Assembly: GCF_036320965.1 (NCBI RefSeq)
Contig: NC_092257.1
Coordinates: forward strand, 16,823,913 to 16,887,912
Direction: 5' to 3'
Origin: Panulirus ornatus
Lineage: Eukaryota; Arthropoda; Malacostraca; Decapoda; Palinuridae
DNA: 64,000 bases
The notes under the pieces were generated by a model, which saw nothing but the letters and a program-made list of their open reading frames with translations, searched no databases and was not told the origin of the DNA. Positions 55,911 to 64,000 of this stretch are shown here, piece by piece. The translations under genes were made by a program, and so were the position numbers. Within the stretch, counting starts at the first letter, position 1; each line of letters opens with the position of its first letter.

Positions 55911-56593
55911 GAAAAGCATCATTACAGTAGTAAGAATAAACTCGTGATACGCCCATCCAATATGTGGCACCAAAGCACATCTTGATCTTTGGCCCACAAT
56001 CATAATCCCGGTGAGGCCTCTGATAATACAGGAACGGTGGCGGTTACATCCGTGATGGGTCAGACTAGGTAAACGAGAGGGGTGACTTTGAAATTTCACC
56101 TCGCCTCACCACACCAGATGCTTTCTTGAATATCTTGCTTGCATTCTACGGCTTGGCGTGTCCGTATACCTCCAGGGTCCTACCCAACACCAGTAGCCCT
56201 CTGTACCATGAACGTGCAGTGCAACAAACTCCACCACGGTAAACTACAGTCACCCGTGTGAATGTTCTTAACCTGACCTCCCGCCATCCTCTGTCATTGA
56301 AAATCTAGCCACTTTAGGCATCAGTTTTCATCGCGATGAAAAGAATAAAGTGGGGAGTCTTCCAATGATGCATCCCTAGCATCACTCCAAAAGCCCTTGT
56401 AGTTCTCAAGCATCGTCTATGTGGGATTCCTGTGATATTGGCAACATTAATAACTGCATAAAGAGCCCTGGCCATATGGTAGCCTTCCACAACCCATTCC
56501 CAAATCTTGATGGCTCGCCTTGCAGGTGTCATGTGCAATGATTCATGAACCTTATCATGCGTCACTACCATGTCACCAACCACTTAACTATGG

Positions 56594-56659
<66 letters not shown>

Positions 56660-57660
56660 TCCACAAATCCATCTGAAAACGTCTCAAGCCACCAATCATG
56701 GAACAAATGGCAATGGTTCCTCCACCCGCATCAAAACCACGGAACAGTCGCCTTCTCTTGTATTACAACCATATACCGTTCCAGTCCATATCTGTATTAC
56801 AAATACGGGACATTCACAACGCCTTCTTCCCCCTGCATCACAACGACGGGACCCAACTAAGTATTGTCTTTCTCGTTGTGTATCTGCCGCACAACCACGG
56901 GTCCTTGGCAACTGCTTCCTCCCAGGACCAACAAGGAATCTTGTGTCAGGACCATTATCCTCCTGCGGCACAACCGCAGAACATCAGCAAGGCCTTCCTC
57001 TAAGAGCACAACTCATGAACTTTGACCCCAACTGGTCCTATTGTAACTCTTGCATCTATACCTGGCTACCAAGAGATCAGGTAACGACTCATCCCTGCTG
57101 TGGCAAGCCTTATCTCTATTCTCACTTCAGCTGGGGCAGTAGCTGTTAAAGATCTGTTGCTCTTATATTCTAAGAAATATCAATATATCATTGTTGTGTT
57201 ACCCTTTATTATGTATCCCTTACATTCCTCATAGTAATTAGACACGTGCAATCACAATTCTAGGGCGTTACACTGTGTAGAGTTAAATAAACATGAATAT
57301 ATGGTTTGCTGTAGATGAATTGTTTGTTAAACAAATTTCAATGTTCAGCAATAATATTTAAGCCTGGTTTATATATCAATCATCGAGATTAATAAGAAAA
57401 AAAAAACTAATATATACCACAAACTAACTCTGAAATGTAATTATCTCAATCAAACCCACAAAGCCAACTCCATTTTCTGTTATTCACTTTAGGTTGTTTA
57501 TGTCAGAGGTCAAGGGGCATCAGGTAAAATTTTCATTCTCTTCATGTGCTACAAAAAGTTCTAAAATTAGTTTGTAAAGCAAACCTAATTAGATATACAG
57601 TTTCTTAGATAACATGTGAGAGCAGGGAAAATTATCATAAATACATCCTAAATCATATCT
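55911..57660. other. repeat-poor, less AT-rich segment
   Basis: It is richer in CG-containing words than its surroundings (for example 56690-57000) and lacks LINE debris. Short ORFs exist on both strands (for example 89 codons at 56314-56583 minus) without recognisable domains. It may hold the 5' end of another gene. Confidence 0.3.
56598..56655. repeat. (TA)n microsatellite
   Basis: Pure TA. No LINE or SINE end abuts it. Confidence 0.97.
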
Positions 57661-57665
57661 ATCTA

Positions 57666-57743
<78 letters not shown>
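57661..57743. repeat. (TATC)n-(TA)n microsatellite
   Basis: A short TATC stretch then about 75 bp of TA. Confidence 0.97.
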
Positions 57744-57747
<4 letters not shown>

Positions 57748-57788
57748 GATGTACAAGAATGAAGTATTAAGCCTTTACAGTAGTCAAT

Positions 57789-57795
<7 letters not shown>

Positions 57796-57864
<69 letters not shown>
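57796..57864. repeat. (TA)n microsatellite
   Basis: About 68 bp of TA, only 52 bp after the previous tract. Confidence 0.97.
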
Positions 57865-57866
<2 letters not shown>

Positions 57867-58528
57867 GATTCATGTATGCTGATATTAGATTTATGTCAAT
57901 ATATTCATGTAAGCGTTGATTAATTTAGGAGGAAAATGTAGGTATTACGTCGGCTGTCTTATTTTCATACATATCCTATCAGTCACATCATCATGATTTT
58001 CATTGTATACAATGTAATCAATTATACTCGAAATTAAACTTTTCATTTGTTTGTATTTTTGTTTTGGCAATAGATTGGAATAAAGTTTGAAAATAGTCAC
58101 AATATGGAGTATTTTACGATAGAAAATGTATGTCCATATCCTTAAGTATATGAGTCCATGAAATAAACCTAAAACACATATTTCTAAAAATCAAGTATTT
58201 CAATTCTGTCAAATTGTCTAATGTGGGAAAAGAATATTTCAGTCTATTTGGACTGAACATTGGTTATTATAGTCGAATGCTTTCGGTTTGTTTTGGACCT
58301 TGTTAGTTGCCGCCACCCATCAGCTGTACTCTGGTGTCCTCTCACAGTAATTTTGGGTGGCATTCAAACGATGTAAACTTCTTCGTATGTGTCTCTGGAA
58401 TACATATTACAGCATTTATGTAACATGAAAGTTGCAGAAAAAACGCGAAACACAAAATATTGAGTACCGAGGTAAGATCACTTGTGATGGAAGTGATTGT
58501 ATTGATTATTAATAGAAGTGGTAGTTTA

Positions 58529-58530
<2 letters not shown>
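57865..58530. other. intergenic DNA, nothing recognised
   Basis: AT-rich with no ORF or repeat unit identified. Confidence 0.4.

Positions 58531-58603
<73 letters not shown>
58531..58603. repeat. (TA)n microsatellite
   Basis: About 70 bp of TA with a single TG step, abutting a LINE-B fragment. Confidence 0.97.
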
Positions 58604-59010
58604 GCAAAATTCATTTGCTCCACTCAAAACTGCGCCTCACCAGGATGTTCATCCTCCATGTCAAACGCAAAAATAATAAAGCTATAAACAGCATAAAACA
58701 GAGCAATCAGGACTTTTATCGAATGCTTAGCTGCTATAAACATTCAACATTTGCACAACAACAGCAAAAACTACTTCTCACCCAATTTCTTCTCAACATG
58801 CATGACACTCTGTTCTTTGCAATAGCACTATACCCATCCCTCACAAACCACTCTGTAACCAAGCAACAACTTCTTTAGAGTAATCAAAAGGCTTACGCTT
58901 GATTTAAACTCAAGTGGCCTGTACTCACAAATCCACCTTCCTCCACCGTACATGATATTGACACAAGATATATGCACCTGGTGAATGAAAAAATGAAAAT
59001 TATTGGAAGG
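58604..59010 (+). mobile_element. LINE-B fragment
   Basis: Frames give 'KFICSTQNCASPGCSSSMSN', 'AIRTFIECLAAINIQHLHNN' and 'HPSQTTL', matching the 5640-6425 and 53160-53880 copies. Confidence 0.6.
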
Positions 59011-59159
59011 ACACAAACACTGTCATTCTGTGATGGGACACAGTGAAAGACCTCAAAGTAATAATGTATGATGATCTTATGCTCAGTGAACAAAACAGAC
59101 AGTTGCCTCTTCCAAAAAGATGGTAAAATGGATCCTCATGGTACTTATAAACTATGAAA

Positions 59160-59890
59160 TCTACCAAAATTTAGAAAGTTATGTTGTTTAGAGTAGCTGA
59201 GGTTTTGCAAAGGTTAATTTGGTTATGTGGTTAGGTTATGTTGTGTAGTGCTTACCACCATACTGTAGGGAAGTATGTCATCACGTCATTAAAGTGGAGA
59301 TCGCAAAGCAAAATCGTAGGAATACGCATTGAAAAGCATTAATCGACTAAGTCTCCTTAAGTATTAAAGGTGCATTTTGTAACTATGCTGCAAACATCAT
59401 GGATGACACTCTTTAAGGGATTAATACTCCCATGTGAAGAATACTGCAGTCTGTTAACATCACTGTGCAAGGTGAACAAAATTGCAGACTTAGAAGGTGT
59501 TCAAAGATTTTTCAAAGCCCATGCTAATGCAGTAAAAAATTGAACCGTTGGGTATGAGTGAAATTAATGAGGCTGTACTTTCAAGAGAGTACAGAGGTGA
59601 TATCCCTCTCTGAGAGAGGTACATCAACCTTTCAATTTGAAAATCCTACAAGGCATAGAAGACTGTAAATTTGGGTGTGACAAAACCTGTAAATATGCTA
59701 GAATATACCTGAACAAAGTTTGATGTAGAATAGAAAAAATTAATCCCCAGCCAGAGAAAAAGAATATATTATTTTACCTTAGAGTTTTCACTTTGTCAAT
59801 CTCCAAACCTCTGAAATGTGTTTCAATTCAGAAATAGTAGTAAAGAAGAGATAAAATTTTCATATACAGTGAAAGAACAATATATATGAA
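59160..59890 (+). mobile_element. LINE-C C-terminal relic
   Basis: Frames combine to 'GLILPCEEYCSLLTSLCKVN' and 'KIADLEGVQRFFKAHANAVK', i.e. the 'VRP.LEYCSQLWSP....I..LEGVQRRFTK' block of CR1/L2-like proteins. Strongly decayed. Confidence 0.6.
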
Positions 59891-60499
59891 TGATAAAACA
59901 ACCAAGAATGAGTGATATAGGCTTCAACTGAACCAGGAAGATACAAACTTGTGGTGGGAATGCAATGGTAAGACAGTGGAAAGTTGGAAACAGCCTGATG
60001 TTAACATGTCTTCCCTGATAGTATTATCACCTCATTTATAGTGTTTTGATGCACCACATTGTATTTATCAGCAAAAACTCCGTATTTCATTGCTTTTGAA
60101 GATTTTTATGTGCTGGTAGTTTCATTGTGATGTGTTGTGCTTTATATATGTATTTATTTGTTAGATTATCATCATTACTGACTTCATCCCATTTCTATGA
60201 TTGCTACTGTTGTTATTGATTGATGAGACAATAATTAGTTGCTTGAATGATTGTTTATTCAAGCTCAAATTATACACAGAAAACAAAACAAAAAGATCTA
60301 CAATCTGATAAAATGAAGACATATCTGTCCACCTTGATTATTAGAATGGCATGGGTATATGTATGTTTTGCTCTTGTAGAGGATTGAGTACTTATGTATG
60401 TTTGTTTTAGATACCATTGATGTTAAACTGTATTCTTCAATGTGTTTATGGGCTTCTGTGGAGTGATAGACTATGGGGTTGTGTATTTTGTTCTTGTTT
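59891..60499. other. intergenic DNA, mostly unrecognised
   Basis: The right edge may include further decayed endonuclease-side sequence of the fragment at 60500. Confidence 0.35.
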
Positions 60500-61133
60500 T
60501 TAATATTAGCTAAGACAGCATGAGCAACATGAAGATAGTGATCAAACATCCTGCCAGCTACCCCTTTCAGCACATTTGCATCCAAAAGTCTCTCTTTTAC
60601 TGATTGCTTGATTAATATATAATCCAGTAATGGCTGCTGACCATCTCTCTTGCTAACTTGTGTAGGTCTCATTCACCATTCCTTTTTCAGGACACAGTTC
60701 CACAAGCTGTTCACCATTTCCTTTCACAATACTGAATATCCCATGTCCCCAAATTATACCTTCAATTGCCACATTACTTGCCTTTATTCAGATCACCCAT
60801 CACTAATACCCAGTCTCTTACATCAAAACTGTTGACACTCCCACTCACCTGCTCCCAAAACTTGCTCCTCTTGAATTTTCCTCTCATGGCCAGGTGCATA
60901 AGCACTGCTTATACCCTTTTCTCACCATCCACTTTCAGTTTTACCCTCATCAGTCTAGAATATTTTTCCTTACATTCTTTCACATTCTCCCACAGCTCCT
61001 GTTTCAGGAGTAGTGCTACCCTTTCCTTACCTCTTGTTCTCTCACCAACCCCTGACTTTACTCCTAAGACTTTTCCAAACCATTCTTCCCTTGAGCTTTG
61101 ATTTACTCAGAGCCAGAACATTCAGGTTCTCAT
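60500..61133 (-). mobile_element. LINE-A-type endonuclease domain, inverted fragment
   Basis: The minus strand reads 'EEWFGKVLGVKSGVGERTRG', 'KERVALLLKQELWENVKECK', 'VNSFDVRDWVLVMGDLNKGK' (the GDLN of AP-endonuclease-like EN domains) and 'LLDYILIKQSVKERLLDANV' with 'FDHYL' (the catalytic SDH... region). Stops are present. It lies head-to-tail inverted against the RT part at 61140. Confidence 0.7.
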
Positions 61134-61139
61134 CATGGT

Positions 61140-62215
61140 TTCATACACACATTTAGAGGTTAGAAAAAATTAAGCAGGGGAGCATGGGAGGTGTTTAGAG
61201 AAGCACTGCTGGCATGTGCAAGAGATGCATGTGGCATCCAAAGATGGGAGATGGGCAGATTAGAAATAGTAGTGAGTGGTGAGATGAAAAATTAAAGTTG
61301 GTAGTGAAAGAGAAAACAGAGGCACTTGGGTGCTACTTACAGGGAAGGAGTGCAAATGATTGGGGATGTATAAGAAAAAATAAGTGTTCAAAAGAAAGGA
61401 GCAGGATTGAATAAAAGGGCAAATGAGAGTTGGGATGAGTGAGTATGAGTAAACTTTAAGAAGAATAAGATGTTTTGGAAGGAGATTAACGATGTGCAAA
61501 CAGCAAGAGAACAAATGGGAATATTAGTGAAGAGGTCAAAAGGGGAAGTGGTAACAATTTGTGATGAAGTGAGGAGATGGAGTGAGTATTTTGAAGGACT
61601 GTTGAATGTGTTTGATGAAAGGATGGCAGATGTAGGGTGATTGGGTTTGGATGGAATGCAAAGTGAGAGAGTTTTGGAGTGTGGTTTGATGAAGAGAGAA
61701 GTGGTGGTGAAGTCCTTGCATGAGATAAAATGTGGCAAGACAGCTGGAGTGGATGGTATTACAGTTAGATTTATTAAGAAAGAGGGTGACTTTGTTGTTG
61801 ATTGGTTGGTAAGGATTTTCAGTGTTTGTATGGATCATGGCAAAGTGCCTAAGGATTGGCATAATACATGTATAGTGCCATTACATAAAGGCAAAGGGGA
61901 TAAAGGTAAGTGTTCAAACTACAGAGGTGTAAGTTTGTTGAGTGTATCTGCTTAGTTGTGTAGATGGATATTGATTAAGAGGGTGAAGGCAGGTACAAAG
62001 CATGAGATTGGGTAGGAGCAATGTGATTTTCAGAACTGGTACTGGATGTATGGATCAGATGTTTGCTTTAGATGATATGTGTGAGAAATACTTAGAGAAA
62101 CAGAGGTGTATATGGCATTTATGGATGTGGAGAAAGTACCTGATAGTGTTGATAAAGATGCATGTGGAAGTTCTTATGACTATACAGTGTGGGGAGGAAA
62201 GCTGTTAGCAGTTAG
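61140..62215 (+). mobile_element. LINE-A-type linker + RT, old copy K
   Basis: The linker 'AWEVFREALLACARDACGIQ' and then RT 'VVVKSLHEIKCGKTAGVDGI', 'IVPLHKGKGDKGKCSNYRGV' and 'FMDVEKVPDSVDKDA' in order. It keeps CAA at the site where copy E has TAA. It breaks off after motif A. Confidence 0.75.
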
Positions 62216-62450
62216 ATATGATATATCTCTCAAGACTCCTCACACCCAAAATGCAATTTCTATACTGAAGACACTGAACACTTGCAACTTCCACTTTGAA
62301 GACACTGAACACTTGTTCCCAAACTGTCCTTCACCCAACTCACACACACATAACCACACTCTGTGACTTGTAGTCCTGCTTGGTGAATATGGCTGGTTTC
62401 CTGAATGCTCTGGGAGCTCCTCAGAAGGGGTGCCTGAGGCAGGAAGGTAA
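62216..62450 (+). mobile_element. LINE-B C-terminal end fragment
   Basis: 'FEDTEHLFPNCPSPNSHTHN' and 'LVNMAGFLNALGAPQKG' match the very end of LINE-B proteins (compare 'LLDVASFLNAAGALQ' near 6400). Confidence 0.6.
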
Positions 62451-63039
62451 AGAATTGTATATTTGTATATAACAACTAATCTGGCTTTTGCTATAATGTT
62501 TGATTTAATTGATCCTGACTGCTTGATGGTTATGATACCAGAAATGGAATACTTTTATAAATGGCATAATTTTAGAGATATATGTATATTCATAAATCTT
62601 TCATTATAGTAACCACAAAAATATTTGAATTCTGTTGTTTTACTTATAGCAATATTGCTTTAGCAGGAGGACCTGAACATTGATGTTTTAGTGGAGTTAG
62701 CATGGAACAAGAAAAGTAGTGCAGAGTTGTGATTTTTGATCCTCTCTGTACCTAGGGAAGGTCTCTTTGAATACTGATTGAATATTTTCAAGAACTTAAG
62801 ATAATTAAGGTAAGGAAGTCATGTAATCATACGGGGTTTTGTTTCTCATGTTCTGTGCCTTGTACTATTTCATGCATTTTTCTTAGATACATAAGAAGTG
62901 GTTAACATTAGGTTTATGAAGCAGTGTTAGAAGAAACCATTATCTTTTTTGTCTTCTCTGCTGTTTTGTCCTATGTGCAGTGAGATATTTCTCTCCAGGT
63001 TGGTCTGTCCTGTGAGCTGTGAGAGTTACCAGAGGCAAT
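62451..63039. other. intergenic DNA, nothing recognised
   Basis: No coding or repeat signature. Confidence 0.4.
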
Positions 63040-63240
63040 GATAGGAAGCTATGAAACAAAATGTTTAAGAAGAATGTAAAGAAATATCGGTGTGGTGTAT
63101 GGGTTGTGGATGGTTGGAATAGTTTAAGCAAGGAGGCTGTAAATGCTGGTAACTAAAAGAGATTTAAAAGTCTTCTTGAATGTGCAGAAAGAACAAGACA
63201 GCCCCAAGATTGTAAGCCTCTTTCCTCTTAATGTACAAAG
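63040..63240 (+). mobile_element. LINE-C C-terminal fragment
   Basis: 'FKKNVKKYRCGVWVVDGWNS' and 'LSKEAVNAGN' followed by 'FKSLLEC' correspond to 'YFFSQRVVD.WN.LP.EVV.A....FK..LD'. Confidence 0.6.
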
Positions 63241-64000
63241 ATGTAATTATTGCACTACACTCAAGTTAACTTTCTGATGTGATTAAATGACTCCTTTGCA
63301 CTGTTACTGTACTGTTGGTTTAGCTACACAGCAACCAAACTATGGTAATGAAAAAACATATAACAGAAAATTTTCTTTTCAAGCTGCATGGATTTTTTGT
63401 AAGTCATCATGATGCAGTAACATAAAAGTAAGCCTAGCTTCAGTGGTCATTATCCTCATACTTCGTGCCTTACCATCCCCTGATATGATAATTTTTAAGA
63501 GCCTGTGAAATACTTCAAGACAGAAATTTTTTATTGAATCATAAACATAATTGAATTGAGATGAATAGATTGTAGAAAATTCATCAAACCTAAATTACAT
63601 GCTGTTAAAACTAATGTGAGCAAGTTTGGTGAGTTGCTAAAGATGGATTATTGGTATGTGCCATGCTGATGAATCTTTTTTGGTTGACTAGTATATTGTA
63701 TATACCTTCCAACCTATCATATTTTGGAGGCACACTGTTGAAATTGGCTGACCTCCTCTGACTCATCATGGATTATAACCATAAAGCAGGATGTAAATGA
63801 TGACCTGGATACTCCAGATAGGCATAATGATGGCATAAGGAGAGTTGAGGGTAGGACAGCATGGAGCAACACCAATGCTTTGATGTTGCCATGCTACAAA
63901 GTAGTTTGCTTGGTTTCACGTTCAAAATTGACATCACAGTTTTGTGATTACAGCAGCTTCGAATGAATCAGTTTTCATTAATTGATATAAGGTGTTTAAA
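63241..64000. other. intergenic DNA, nothing recognised
   Basis: No coding or repeat signature to the window end. Confidence 0.4.

Noticed and set aside
56314..56583. 89-codon minus-strand ORF (MVGDMVVTHDKVHESLHMTP)
   Set aside because: It has a plausible composition but no family resemblance, and chance ORFs of this size occur in less AT-rich DNA.
56728..56985. Recurring CACAACnACGG-like word as a tandem satellite
   Set aside because: The spacing (about 33, 32, 42, 53 and 79 bp) is irregular, so no repeat unit could be defined.

Overview
This window looks like animal nuclear DNA, most probably from a decapod crustacean. Host genes are split by GT-AG introns. Host exons are a tiny fraction of the sequence. 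Very long (TA)n microsatellites recur every few kilobases, and the space between exons is packed with broken non-LTR retrotransposons and short retroposons of kinds I associate with crab, lobster and crayfish genomes. The species cannot be fixed from sequence alone. There are no bacterial operons, CRISPR arrays or rRNA genes.

Two host genes on the plus strand can be reconstructed. The first is the 3' part of an NDRG-family gene, with four coding exons at 8587-8664, 23149-23258, 25415-25586 and 25719-25937. They encode the last 192 residues of an alpha/beta-hydrolase-fold protein whose C-terminal tail is rich in basic-residue-directed Ser/Thr motifs. Its 5' exons lie left of the window. The second is a complete aldo-keto reductase gene with nine coding exons from 37769 to 55058. 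It predicts 318 residues with the full catalytic tetrad (Asp45, Tyr50, Lys79, His112) and all joins in frame.

Layout. 1-8.6 kb: old LINE debris, a tRNA-like SINE and a chain of SINEs strung on TA repeats. 8.6-26 kb: NDRG exons, with a 14.5-kb intron full of LINE copies. 26-28 kb: probable NDRG 3' UTR. 28-37.7 kb: intergenic, with head-to-head LINE copies, a decayed C2H2 zinc-finger array at 33.6-34.6 kb and TA repeats. 37.8-55.1 kb: the aldo-keto reductase gene. Its 8.5-kb intron 7 holds a cluster of young LINE copies in opposite orientations. 55-64 kb: a small ORF with a signal-peptide-like start, TA repeats and diverged LINE fragments, including one with an inverted endonuclease segment.

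For reference I name five retrotransposon groups. LINE-A is young, has an RT motif FADD and a C-terminal WFGHMER block. LINE-B is old, with YTDDLQVASKHP and HSITNHQP blocks. LINE-C is old and CR1/L2-like. LINE-D is old and a distant relative of LINE-A. LINE-E is old, with [12 protein letters not shown] and CVPEGS blocks. Two short retroposon families accompany them. 'Tail-SINE' is about 275 bp and derived from the LINE-A 3' UTR. 'SINE-2' is about 240 bp. LINE-A, tail-SINE and SINE-2 share a 3'-terminal core, GCTACCTCGCTAACGCGGGA, and usually run into (TA)n. This links the TA repeats, the SINEs and the LINE into one retrotransposition system. It is the most coherent biological story in the window. 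I found no clearly new enzymatic system.
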